Source: GCA-002282575 sp964646525
GTDB lineage: Bacteria > Pseudomonadota > Gammaproteobacteria > Thiomicrospirales > Thiomicrospiraceae
Direction of reading: 5' to 3'
Length of the DNA: 17,875 nt
Assembly (NCBI GenBank): GCA_964646525.1
Contig: CAZYER010000030.1
Location: 1 to 17,875 of the forward strand
Numbering within the stretch: the first letter of the stretch is position 1; each line of letters starts with the position of its first letter. Position numbers and translations under genes: made by a program. Positions 7,906 through 15,769 of the stretch are shown here, one piece after another. Below the pieces are notes generated by a model. That model made no database searches. It worked only from the letters and a program-made list of their open reading frames with translations, and was not told the origin of the DNA.

Positions 7906-7943
7906 TCGTAGACAATTTCACTACGCAATTTAAACTACTGCCC

Positions 7944-7987
7944 AAATTTTTTGGATTACAGACAAAATTTTATTTATCGTTTATAAT
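7944..7987 (+). promoter_or_regulatory. lysR promoter with possible operator dyad
   Basis: A perfect TATAAT at 7982-7987 is preceded by CAGACA at 7959-7964 (4 of 6 to TTGACA) with a 17-nt spacer. Transcription would start near 7994. An AT-rich dyad, AAATTTT (7944-7950) and AAAATTT (7964-7970), brackets and overlaps the -35 box. LysR-type regulators often bind such dyads to control their own gene; that use here is inference. Confidence 0.6.
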
Positions 7988-8032
7988 GCGTTAGTAAATT
8001 TACGCTGATTAATCACGCTGAGGATATTTTGA

Positions 8033-8974
8033 ATGGCAGACCGTAGACTGCAAGTTTTTCATACTGTTGCCCGCGTTATGAGCTTTACCAAAGCAGCAGA
8101 AATTCTGCACATGACGCAACCTGCGGTCACTTTTCAAATTAAGCAATTAGAAGATGCGTTTAACACGCGCTTGTTTGATCGAACACACAACAAAATTACC
8201 CTAACCGAAGCGGGTCGTGTGGTTTATGATTATGCCGAACAAATTCTGGAATCCTACGCCAAAATGGCGAATGATGTTAAGGATTTAACTGGTGATATTA
8301 CTGGTGCTCTGGTCATCGGTGCTAGTACCACCATTGCTGAATACATGCTGCCACGCTTATTGGGTGTGTTCAAAAAGCAATTCCCCGATGTCACCCTACG
8401 CTTACAAGTGGGCAACACTGATGCGATTGTCTCTATGGTTGAAAACAATTTACTCGACTTGGGAATTGTTGAAGCACCTGTGTACAACAAAAACTTAGAA
8501 GTCATTACCTGCCGTCTAGATGAGCTGGTGGTGATTGTTCCACCCGATCACCCTTTGGCAACGTTTGACACCATTAGACCAGAACAGTTGACCCCATATC
8601 CTTTCATTTTACGTGAAGAAGGTTCGGGTACACGCGTTGTGATTGATGAATATATGCGCAATGAAGGTATCAATTTAATTGACTTTGATATCATCATGGA
8701 ATTAGGGAGTCCTGAATCGGTTAAAATGGCCGTAGAATCCGAAGTGGGTGTAGCGATTACCTCGCGCACTACCTTAAGCAAAGAGCTTAAACTGGGTTCG
8801 CTCAAAGCCATTCCGCTCAATCCGCCCTTAGTGCGTCCTTTTTCGCATGTGCGTCAACGTCATAAGTTTCGCCATCGTGCTGTTGGGCAATTACTGGAGT
8901 TTGCTGAGCAATACTGTAAAGAACAAGCACGTAAAGAAGGATTTATTGTTCCAGATGATCTTCCCAGCAACTAG
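8033..8974 (+). CDS. LysR-type transcriptional regulator
   Basis: The 313-residue protein has an N-terminal winged helix-turn-helix (about residues 4-63; SFTKAAEILHMTQPAVTFQI is the recognition part) and a periplasmic-binding-like effector domain (about 90-300) with LREEGSGTR and ESVKMAVESEVGVAI. The REEGSGTR segment and overall pattern resemble the CysL/CbbR-like branch of LysR regulators, but the ligand and target genes cannot be named. GAGGATA lies upstream of the ATG. It has its own promoter and stands alone between gcvH and tilS; the 3' end overlaps the convergent tilS gene by 32 nt. No divergent partner gene is present, so targets are not obvious from context. Confidence 0.93.
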   Translation: MADRRLQVFHTVARVMSFTKAAEILHMTQPAVTFQIKQLEDAFNTRLFDRTHNKITLTEAGRVVYDYAEQILESYAKMANDVKDLTGDITGALVIGASTTIAEYMLPRLLGVFKKQFPDVTLRLQVGNTDAIVSMVENNLLDLGIVEAPVYNKNLEVITCRLDELVVIVPPDHPLATFDTIRPEQLTPYPFILREEGSGTRVVIDEYMRNEGINLIDFDIIMELGSPESVKMAVESEVGVAITSRTTLSKELKLGSLKAIPLNPPLVRPFSHVRQRHKFRHRAVGQLLEFAEQYCKEQARKEGFIVPDDLPSN

Positions 8975-10262
8975 GAAAGACAGCCTCACACTCTATGTGC
9001 TCACGCCACCAGTGTGATGGCATACCTGGCCAGCCTAATAGCTGGTCTTTTTCATCGTAAATCACTGGCCAAAGCGCCATTTGCCAATGCGGAATATGTG
9101 CTTTTTGCAACCAGCTTTTTAAGCTTCTCATCTTGCCCTCAACACTGACCTTTTCTCCACCCTGACGTGGCACAAGCTTAATCGTCAGGCTACTCTGCTT
9201 AATGCTCAGTGCGATGTTTAACCAAGAAATCCATACAATTCGTTGTTTTTGTTGCGTTAACCTTAACGTCTGTTCAGCAGGAGCGACCAACCAAGAGACT
9301 GGTAAACAACAACCTTTATCATCGGCAAGCACCAGCTTATGTTGTGACAAACACAACTCAGGATGGGTTTGAGACGAAACACGCTGAAAAAACTGCTGGT
9401 TGACCTGCTGCCACTGAGAGGCTGTTAAACTTTCCCCTAGCATCATTAACCGATAAGCTAACGCCTGACGCGCACGTGGCCAAGAAAGTGATTGCCACAG
9501 ACTTAACGACCAACACTGTTCGGATAGATGCAGTTTTTGCCAATCCTCAGATGCCATTTCCATCAATAAAGCATCAGCTTCTTGGCAATATAAGGCGGTT
9601 TGGGATAGTTTTGACTCTAAAGCAGGTTGAAGCTCACGCATTATCGGTAATAACCCATGTCTGATCTGATTACGCAACGCAACCGCTTGCTGATTCGTTG
9701 GGTCTTCTACCCAGCTGAGTTGATGTCGTTGCGCATAAGCCAGCATGGCTTCATAACTGACAGACAAAAGCGGACGATATAGACAGCGTTGATGATCGAA
9801 GCTTTGCTCATTATGTATCGCAGCCAAGCCTTTCACACCGGCTCCGCGCAGTAAACGAAGCAATACTGTCTCAGCTTGATCGCGCTGATGATGCGCCGTT
9901 AACAGCACACCTTGATTCGGTACTTGTTGCCATAAGGCTATGTAGCGTGCGCTACGAGCCAAATCTTCCATACCTCGACGTGACCTATTAGCTAGCTGTA
10001 TGCGGTCAATATGGCACTCGACACCATAATGTCGAGCCTGCTGCTGCGCATGCAAGACCCAATCATCGGCAACAGCTTGCAATCCATGATGAACATGCAC
10101 AATCTTAAGCGTTAATCCTTGCTTGACCAAAGCATGCAGTAATACTGTCGAATCCATACCACCACTAAACGCCAAGACAATCGGTCGATGACCATAAGCA
10201 GATTTAAATAACAAAACAGCCTGCTCAATTGGGCAGGCTGCTGTCGGTGCTTCTTCATTCAT
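8943..10262 (-). CDS. tilS: tRNA(Ile)-lysidine synthase
   Basis: Cytoplasmic ATP-dependent enzyme that attaches lysine to C34 of the CAU-anticodon tRNA-Ile, so that it reads AUA and is charged with Ile. The 439-residue protein (432 in E. coli) has the PP-loop SGGMDS at 33-38, then HVHHGLQ, and AHHQRDQAETVLLRLLRGAG in the N-terminal catalytic domain. The segment SWVEDPTNQ is also typical. A C-terminal TilS domain follows from about residue 355 (LVPRQGGEKV). It begins 7 nt after the accA stop without a clear Shine-Dalgarno, so translation is probably coupled to accA. Its last 32 nt overlap the lysR 3' end on the other strand. Confidence 0.95.
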   Translation of the reverse strand: MNEEAPTAACPIEQAVLLFKSAYGHRPIVLAFSGGMDSTVLLHALVKQGLTLKIVHVHHGLQAVADDWVLHAQQQARHYGVECHIDRIQLANRSRRGMEDLARSARYIALWQQVPNQGVLLTAHHQRDQAETVLLRLLRGAGVKGLAAIHNEQSFDHQRCLYRPLLSVSYEAMLAYAQRHQLSWVEDPTNQQAVALRNQIRHGLLPIMRELQPALESKLSQTALYCQEADALLMEMASEDWQKLHLSEQCWSLSLWQSLSWPRARQALAYRLMMLGESLTASQWQQVNQQFFQRVSSQTHPELCLSQHKLVLADDKGCCLPVSWLVAPAEQTLRLTQQKQRIVWISWLNIALSIKQSSLTIKLVPRQGGEKVSVEGKMRSLKSWLQKAHIPHWQMALWPVIYDEKDQLLGWPGMPSHWWREHIECEAVFPSCWEDHLEQ

Positions 10263-10269
10263 AATCAGA

Positions 10270-11229
10270 TTAGGCTGTCGTAAAGTTACCGTATTTCATA
10301 TATCGATCATAACGACGTTTGAGCAGTTCATTACTGGGAATCTTTTCTAAAGCACGCAGATGAGAGACCAGTTTTTGCTTCAAATTTGCGGCTGCTTGTT
10401 CATGTGAACGGTGAGCACCACCCAAAGGCTCATTAACGACTTCATCGACCAAACCTAACTCTAATAAGCGAGGCGCTGTCATACCCAAGGCTTTAGCTGC
10501 ATCGGCCGCTTTATCGGCGCTCTTCCAAAGAATAGAGGCACAACCTTCGGGAGAAATCACCGAGTAAACGCTATACTGCATCATCATGGTGACATCACCC
10601 ACACCAATGGCTAAAGCGCCACCCGACCCCCCTTCACCGATAACGGTAACGACAATCGGCACACTCAATTCCGCCATTTCAATCAGGTTACGGGCGATGG
10701 CTTCACTCTGACCACGCTCTTCTGCATTGATACCCGGGTATGCACCTGGAGTGTCAATAAAGGTCAAAATTGGCAAACCAAAACGCTCGGCCATTTTCAT
10801 TAAACGCAAAGCCTTGCGATAGCCTTCTGGACGTGGCATACCAAAGTTACGACGAATTTTCTCATTGGTATCACGACCTTTTTCATGGCCGATCACCATC
10901 ACTGGCATGCCATCAATACGCGCCAGCCCACCAACAATGGCTTCATCATCTGCAAAGGCACGATCACCGTGTAACTCATGAAACTCTTCGCAAATATGGC
11001 GCACATAATCTAGGGTATAGGGGCGCTGTGGATGACGTGACAACTGCACCATTTGCCAGTCAGTCAACTTACCAAAAATTTGTTGCGTTAACTGACGACT
11101 CTTTTCAGAGAGCTGATGAATTTCTTCATTCAAGTCTAAACCGCTATCAGCAACCGTGTGACGTAATTGATCAATACGGGCTTCTAATTCTGCAATAGGT
11201 TGTTCAAAATCGAGAAAGTTTAAGTTCAT
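10270..11229 (-). CDS. accA: Acetyl-CoA carboxylase carboxyltransferase, alpha subunit
   Basis: With AccD it forms the carboxyltransferase that makes malonyl-CoA, the committed step of fatty-acid synthesis. The sequence NLNFLDFEQPIAELEARID at the N-terminus and the crotonase-like core (FIDTPGAYPGINAEERGQSE, then VIGEGGSGGALAIGVGD and SVISPEGCASILWK) are nearly identical in pattern to E. coli AccA (319 aa). Two starts are possible, 11235 and 11229. The second gives MNLNFLDFEQP, matching the E. coli MSLNFLDFEQP, and places AGG at better spacing, so I chose it. Gene order accA-tilS with a 7-nt gap suggests one transcript. Confidence 0.96.
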   Translation of the reverse strand: MNLNFLDFEQPIAELEARIDQLRHTVADSGLDLNEEIHQLSEKSRQLTQQIFGKLTDWQMVQLSRHPQRPYTLDYVRHICEEFHELHGDRAFADDEAIVGGLARIDGMPVMVIGHEKGRDTNEKIRRNFGMPRPEGYRKALRLMKMAERFGLPILTFIDTPGAYPGINAEERGQSEAIARNLIEMAELSVPIVVTVIGEGGSGGALAIGVGDVTMMMQYSVYSVISPEGCASILWKSADKAADAAKALGMTAPRLLELGLVDEVVNEPLGGAHRSHEQAAANLKQKLVSHLRALEKIPSNELLKRRYDRYMKYGNFTTA

Positions 11230-11257
11230 GCTCATCGCCTAGTCAAAAGTTGTGCTT

Positions 11258-11286
11258 ATTTTAACAGAAACCCGACAAATGCGGGT
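11258..11286 (-). terminator. Weak terminator-like hairpin after ycaO
   Basis: On the minus strand, 18 nt past the ycaO stop, ACCCG and CGGGT form a 5-bp stem around a 7-nt loop, followed by TTCTGTTAAAAT. The U tract is broken and the stem short, so termination would be partial at best. The alternative is that ycaO is read through into accA; the TAAAAT at 11263-11258 could also act as a -10 for accA, but no good -35 accompanies it. Confidence 0.35.
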
Positions 11287-11303
11287 AGTTAAGCCACATT
11301 TGC

Positions 11304-13004
11304 CTAATCCATCAGGGCTTGGTTAATGCGAGCGTGTGCTCTTAATAACGATTGATGACGCGCAGAAAACCGTTCTGGTTCGATTAATTCCATATCCCAA
11401 ATAAAGCAACTACCATCAATCCACGCTACCACAGACTGCCAACGCTCTTCACCAAACACATTGACTAACGCCGATACCTGCTCATCTAAGACTTCATTTT
11501 GCATCAGTGTCAGTGCCAAATCGAGTGCTTGATATTCTGGCGTTAAACGACCAACAGCAACCACTTCCGCTAAACTCGATTGCGCTGCCTCAAAGTCGCC
11601 TAAATAGAGCAAGCAACCAAGCTTTAATTCTGCTACCGTCAACCAAGACCAAGGCGAACCAGGATCGGCCAACAAGCCAATCAGACTGGCCACACGCGTA
11701 TGAGCTGGGTAGCCTTCTTCTTCTAGCAAAGTGAGAAGTTGCTCAAAACTTCGATCTTTTTGCCAATCTAACTGATTTAATGCCTGTCTCAGCACTAAAC
11801 CACGATTGGCATTACCGTCTAACAAATCGCTCATTGGATAAATCTCTGACATACCCGGAACGACTAAGCGCACTACGTGCAAAGCTAAACGCTGATGATG
11901 TTGCCAGTAAACCTGAAATCCTGCTGCTTCTACCGCCGTTAAAAGCCCCTGCCATTGCTCTTCAACACTGCCACTGTTATTGCACATTGCTGGCTCAAAA
12001 TGGGGTGTATCGGCAAAGAAACCTAAGTGCCAACGACCACTAGCATCAATAAAATGCATTTCGCAGTTTTCTTCACTGGCAACCAGTTCGTTATCTGCCA
12101 ATGGATAGTCAAAGCCATCACGCTCGGTAACTTGTCGACCTTGCAAGGACTCAGTGAGTGTCCGTTCTATGGCCACCTCTAGAATGGGATGCGCACCAAA
12201 AGATACAAAGCTTCTACCATCATCAGCATCGGTTAAAATAATGGCAATAACAGGATATTTTCCACCTAAAGAGGCATCACGAATATCGCAACGAATACCT
12301 TGGATGGCCAACTTTTCCATTGCTTCGACAACGGTCGTGAAGCTATGCCATACTGATTCTGGCACACGCGGTAAACACCAGTTATGTTTCAGAATCTGGA
12401 TTCTTACCCAACGCTCGAATATTTCAGACAGTCCTTGCACCGCTGCTTCTAACAGACTATTACCTGCCGCTAATCCGTTACTGGCATACAAAGAATTGAG
12501 CAAGTTAATGGGAAAATAAACAACTTCACCACCCGCCACAGGCGTTAAGGGAATGGCTGTGACCACTGCACCACCATCTTGTAAGGCTACCAGCTGCTCG
12601 GCTTCAACCAGCTGATTAGGGTCGTAAACAGCCCATAAAGCAGGCGTTAGCACTTGATCTTTAGTAAAGGAATCTAACGCAATACGGCGTTCTTGCGGAT
12701 GCATTAAAAAACCGCTCGGTGTCTGCCCTAAATAATAATCGGCGAACAAATAATGCGTGCCTAACCGCTCAATAAACTCGCCCATGGCACTCGCTTGACA
12801 GGCTTTTTCACTAATACCCTTACCGTTGGCGAACAAAGCTGGGCAATCGCGCTCTTTCACATGCACCGAATGAATATAAGGTGCTGGATTCAACCACTGA
12901 GAAAAATCGAGTTGAAAACCATGGCTGGCTAAGGCGGCACCCATGCGCTCAATGCTCGACTCAAGATAATCGGTTTTGCTGGTTAAGTAGGTTTTTGTTA
13001 ACAT
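11304..13004 (-). CDS. ycaO: YcaO, S12 methylthiotransferase accessory protein
   Basis: The 566-residue product aligns by eye along its length with E. coli YcaO (586 aa). Shared stretches are NGKGISEKACQASAMGEFIERL, VYFPINLLNSLYASNGLAAGN, GLSEIFERWV, SFGAHP and VPGMSEIYP. The Mg-ATP-binding glutamates of the YcaO fold are present as E76/E79 and E194/E197. The E. coli protein is linked to RimO-dependent beta-methylthiolation of ribosomal protein S12 Asp88; the domain in general activates amide backbones with ATP. A C-terminal helical domain follows (from about 410). No small precursor peptide, dehydrogenase or E1-like partner is nearby, so this is not an azoline-peptide cluster. TAGGAG lies 11 nt before the ATG. 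It is the first gene of the ycaO-accA-tilS strand group. Confidence 0.93.
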   Translation of the reverse strand: MLTKTYLTSKTDYLESSIERMGAALASHGFQLDFSQWLNPAPYIHSVHVKERDCPALFANGKGISEKACQASAMGEFIERLGTHYLFADYYLGQTPSGFLMHPQERRIALDSFTKDQVLTPALWAVYDPNQLVEAEQLVALQDGGAVVTAIPLTPVAGGEVVYFPINLLNSLYASNGLAAGNSLLEAAVQGLSEIFERWVRIQILKHNWCLPRVPESVWHSFTTVVEAMEKLAIQGIRCDIRDASLGGKYPVIAIILTDADDGRSFVSFGAHPILEVAIERTLTESLQGRQVTERDGFDYPLADNELVASEENCEMHFIDASGRWHLGFFADTPHFEPAMCNNSGSVEEQWQGLLTAVEAAGFQVYWQHHQRLALHVVRLVVPGMSEIYPMSDLLDGNANRGLVLRQALNQLDWQKDRSFEQLLTLLEEEGYPAHTRVASLIGLLADPGSPWSWLTVAELKLGCLLYLGDFEAAQSSLAEVVAVGRLTPEYQALDLALTLMQNEVLDEQVSALVNVFGEERWQSVVAWIDGSCFIWDMELIEPERFSARHQSLLRAHARINQALMD

Positions 13005-13045
13005 GACCGAAGAATCTCCTAAGTCGTCTGTGAAAAGCGAGAAAA

Positions 13046-13073
13046 TTGCGTTAAATTAACTGCGTATTATAAC
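13046..13073. promoter_or_regulatory. AT box with possible divergent promoters (ycaO / phosphatase)
   Basis: In the 155-nt gap between two divergent genes, TATTATAAC at 13065-13073 reads as TATAAT on the minus strand (13071-13066), which would give ycaO a leader of about 55 nt. It also reads as TATAAC on the plus strand, with TTGCGT (13046-13051) 16 nt upstream, which would serve the phosphatase-relA pair. Minus-strand -35 matches are poor. A second plus-strand candidate, TATAGT at 13125-13130, also lacks a good -35. Nothing else was seen in this gap. Confidence 0.4.
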
Positions 13074-13159
13074 TGAAAGCATCTAGAGTTGAATGAACTA
13101 ACTGCAGTTGGTGAATTTGTTAGATATAGTGTTAAGCTAAGGGTAAAGGTCATTTAGCA

Positions 13160-13666
13160 ATGAAAGTTTCAAATCCAAATCGTGTGAAAGTCCTACTCAT
13201 TTGCATGGGAAATATTTGCCGATCACCTACCGCTCATGCGGTGTTTCGTCACTTAGTGAATGAGCATGGCTTGTCCGAGCTGATTGAAATTGATTCAGCG
13301 GGTACTCACGCTTACCATGTGGGCAATCCACCCGATAGCCGTTCGATGCAAACGGCACGCAAACGTGGCATTGAGATGAGTGATTTGCGTGCTCGCCAAG
13401 TCGATTTGGGCGACTTTTACCATTACGATTACCTAATCGCCATGGATGATTACAATATGTCCTTGCTGAAGGAACAGGCTCCTACTGACATGAAACACAA
13501 ACTCAGCTTGTTTCTTTCTTTTGCGCCCCACTTAAACCAGCGTGAAGTGCCCGATCCTTACTATGGTGGTGCGGATGGTTTTGAGTTGGTGTTCGATATG
13601 GTGCAAGCGGCAAGTGAAGGCTTGCTATCTCACATTAAGCAACACCATCTTGGTCAGCGTGGTTAG
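13160..13666 (+). CDS. Low-molecular-weight protein tyrosine phosphatase
   Basis: Cytoplasmic phosphatase of the arsenate reductase-like LMW-PTP family. The phosphate loop CMGNICRS has the catalytic C15 and R21 (CX5R), followed by SPTAHAVF. SAGTHAYHVGNPPD is the usual second conserved block. The general acid is D132 in VPDPYYGG, which also carries the family's paired tyrosines. The length (168) is slightly above the common 145-160. AAAGGT precedes the ATG at about 10 nt. There is no tyrosine kinase or exopolysaccharide gene nearby, so this is probably a stand-alone housekeeping type; an arsenate reductase role is less likely because the DPYYGG block is complete. relA follows 8 nt later. Confidence 0.93.
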   Translation: MKVSNPNRVKVLLICMGNICRSPTAHAVFRHLVNEHGLSELIEIDSAGTHAYHVGNPPDSRSMQTARKRGIEMSDLRARQVDLGDFYHYDYLIAMDDYNMSLLKEQAPTDMKHKLSLFLSFAPHLNQREVPDPYYGGADGFELVFDMVQAASEGLLSHIKQHHLGQRG

Positions 13667-13674
13667 GCAAAGAC

Positions 13675-15690
13675 GTGAATAGCGAACGCAATCCCACACA
13701 TTGGCCAGCCCTACCCAGCGATTTTGCACAAGCCCTACCCCTACTGCAAAGCCTGCCTGCACCCACCTTATTAATCGAGGTACTTAGCCAATGGCAAGCC
13801 GAACAAGAGCCAGATGAAACGCACATTCGACTCAGGCATCAGTTGTTACATTGGGAAAAACAGCGTCATCAACTCAGCGACCATCTACCCGAAAGCAACG
13901 AGCAATGGGAAAACTTTCGCCGTATGCTCTTATCGCTGCTCTCTTCGCCTTTAGTATTACTCACCGCTTTAGCCGCTCATTTAGCAAAACTTCGCTTATT
14001 CAAGGTGATGGAAGACTGTGAACAACAACTGCTCGCGCTAAAAACTCAGTCGGTTTATGCCCCTTTGGCCAACCGCTTGGGGCTTTCCACATGGAAATGG
14101 GAAATGGAAGACATTGCCTTTCGTCTTTCACACCCCCAAGACTATGCAAATATTGCCAAGGCTTTAGCGAGCAAGCGTGCCGAACGCGAAGCCTTTATTA
14201 AGCTCACCATTGAAGCCATCGGCAAGCTATTAGAACGCGAACAGATACAAGCCGATATTGCGGGACGACCCAAGCACATTTATAGCATCTACAAAAAAAT
14301 GCAGCGTAAATCACTGGCATTTGAACAGCTTTACGATTTACACGCGCTCAGATTACTCACTCTCTCGATTGAAGATTGCTATCGTATTCTAGGGTTATTG
14401 CATCAGCACTTCGTGCCACTGTTAAGCGAGTTTGATGACTATATTGCTCGTCCTAAAGCCAATGGCTACCAGAGCATTCACACCATTGTTATTGGTCAGA
14501 ACGGCTGGCCAGTAGAAATCCAAATTCGTACCCAGCAAATGCATCAACTCGCTGAAGAAGGGGTTGCCGCTCATTGGCGTTATAAAGAAGGGGCGCAACA
14601 AGATGCCAGTCTAACGCAATTGGTGCATCAACTCAGACAGAGTCTATCGGGCGAATTAGACGCGCAAAGTTTCGATGCCTGGGAAAAAGAATTAACGGGC
14701 AAACACATTTTTGTCCTCACGCCGAAAGGCGATTTATTGCGTTTAACCCAAGGAGCAACGGCCTTAGATGTGGCCTACCTCATTCACACCGATTTAGGGC
14801 ACAGCTGTCGAGGCGCACTGGTCAACGGGGCGATTAAACCTCTCGATGAACCCTTAACGAATGGCGATCGCGTTGAAATTTTGACGCAAAAACAAGGCAC
14901 ACCTAACCTAAACTGGTTGTCGGGCAAGTTCTTAGCCACCAGTCGCGCTCGTGGCAAGGTTAAGACCTATTTTAATCGTCAAGCTGCCGACGTACATTTG
15001 GCAACGGGTAAGTCTCAACTAGACAGACTCAAATCACGCTTCCGTTTAGACACGGAATTTATTCAGTTTCTAACGCAACGCTTTACTTTTGTTAACAACG
15101 ATAAAAGCCTCGCCATTGCCATTGGTCAAGGGCGCATTAGCAGTGAACAACTGTCGAAAGCGGTGCAAGATTATTTGCATCCGCGTGTCCAAACGCCTGT
15201 CACACCCAACAACGAAATCAGCAAGCCACAAGATTCCAGCATTTTTGTGCCAGGTATTGGCAAAGTCACTGCACACATCGCACAATGCTGTGCGCCGCAA
15301 CCACCCGAACCCATTATTGGGTTATTAACTCGTCAGCATGGCTTGCGCATTCATCGTCAAGACTGCCCCGACCTACTCGCCCTGCCTGCGCAAACCCATC
15401 AGAGATTGCTGAAGGTGCGCTGGGGTGGCATTCAATCGTCTGAAACGCCTTTGTGTCTGGAAATTATCGCCATTGAACGCGACAATTTATTGGTGGACCT
15501 TGTCACCTGTTTAACAAAAGAAGGGGTGCGTATTGGTCACTTTCAAGCCTTACTGGGCGAACAAGCCAACAGCATTCGCGTGCACCTTGAATTGTCCGTC
15601 AATGCTGACCAAGATTGGCTCGCCTTAATGGATAAAATCGAAAGCTTATCGGAAGTCTTGAGCGTCACTTATTGCCTTGAAAGCTCATAA
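13675..15690 (+). CDS. relA: RelA-type (p)ppGpp synthetase
   Basis: Makes (p)ppGpp from ATP and GTP/GDP, normally when uncharged tRNA is in the ribosomal A site. The 671-residue product starts at GTG with AGG 8 nt upstream. Domains: a short degenerate hydrolase-like region (to about 120) with LTALAAHLAKLR where active hydrolases have a LADRLHNMR-like segment, and no HD pair; YAPLANRLG at 128; the synthetase domain with GRPKHIYSI at 197; E252-F-D-D (EXDD, the RelA type, against RXKD in SpoT) and NGYQSIHT. Then come the TGS domain (about 342-405), a zinc-finger-like segment with C538-C539 and D563-C564, and a C-terminal ACT/RRM domain (about 595-671). It should be synthetase only. It is about 70 residues shorter than E. 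coli RelA (744), much of it at the N-terminus. Confidence 0.93.
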   Translation: MNSERNPTHWPALPSDFAQALPLLQSLPAPTLLIEVLSQWQAEQEPDETHIRLRHQLLHWEKQRHQLSDHLPESNEQWENFRRMLLSLLSSPLVLLTALAAHLAKLRLFKVMEDCEQQLLALKTQSVYAPLANRLGLSTWKWEMEDIAFRLSHPQDYANIAKALASKRAEREAFIKLTIEAIGKLLEREQIQADIAGRPKHIYSIYKKMQRKSLAFEQLYDLHALRLLTLSIEDCYRILGLLHQHFVPLLSEFDDYIARPKANGYQSIHTIVIGQNGWPVEIQIRTQQMHQLAEEGVAAHWRYKEGAQQDASLTQLVHQLRQSLSGELDAQSFDAWEKELTGKHIFVLTPKGDLLRLTQGATALDVAYLIHTDLGHSCRGALVNGAIKPLDEPLTNGDRVEILTQKQGTPNLNWLSGKFLATSRARGKVKTYFNRQAADVHLATGKSQLDRLKSRFRLDTEFIQFLTQRFTFVNNDKSLAIAIGQGRISSEQLSKAVQDYLHPRVQTPVTPNNEISKPQDSSIFVPGIGKVTAHIAQCCAPQPPEPIIGLLTRQHGLRIHRQDCPDLLALPAQTHQRLLKVRWGGIQSSETPLCLEIIAIERDNLLVDLVTCLTKEGVRIGHFQALLGEQANSIRVHLELSVNADQDWLALMDKIESLSEVLSVTYCLESS

Positions 15691-15729
15691 AATTGTTAAC
15701 CGAATAGTGCAATCACGCAGCTAACCCTC

Positions 15730-15735
15730 TATACT
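15730..15735 (+). promoter_or_regulatory. Possible -10 box for fumC
   Basis: TATACT (5 of 6 to TATAAT) lies 34 nt before the fumC ATG in the 79-nt gap after relA. The hexamer 17 nt upstream (GTGCAA) is a poor -35. TATTAT at 15741-15746 is an alternative. No rho-independent terminator is visible after relA, so readthrough is also possible. Confidence 0.3.
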
Positions 15736-15769
15736 TAACCTATTATGTTAATCACTTCTCGTTAGCCCC

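Noticed and set aside
7906..7930. Hairpin CGTAG/CTACG after gcvH as a terminator
   Set aside because: The stem is only 5 bp and is followed by CAATTT with no T run, so it is not convincing.
10770..11198. Long open frame on the plus strand opposite accA (142 codons)
   Set aside because: It lies entirely inside the clearly identified accA coding sequence on the other strand, has low-complexity His/Gln-rich translation and matches no family; it is a codon-bias shadow.
12154..12519. Open frame on the plus strand opposite ycaO (121 codons)
   Set aside because: It is inside ycaO, whose full-length match to E. coli YcaO is convincing; no recognisable motif in the opposite frame.
11304..13004. Azoline-containing peptide (TOMM) biosynthesis cluster around ycaO
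   Set aside because: No small precursor gene, E1-like partner or flavin dehydrogenase is nearby, and the sequence is the E. coli S12-associated type.
13675..15690. Bifunctional SpoT/Rel enzyme
   Set aside because: The hydrolase HD residues are absent and the synthetase motif is EFDD, the RelA type, not RXKD.
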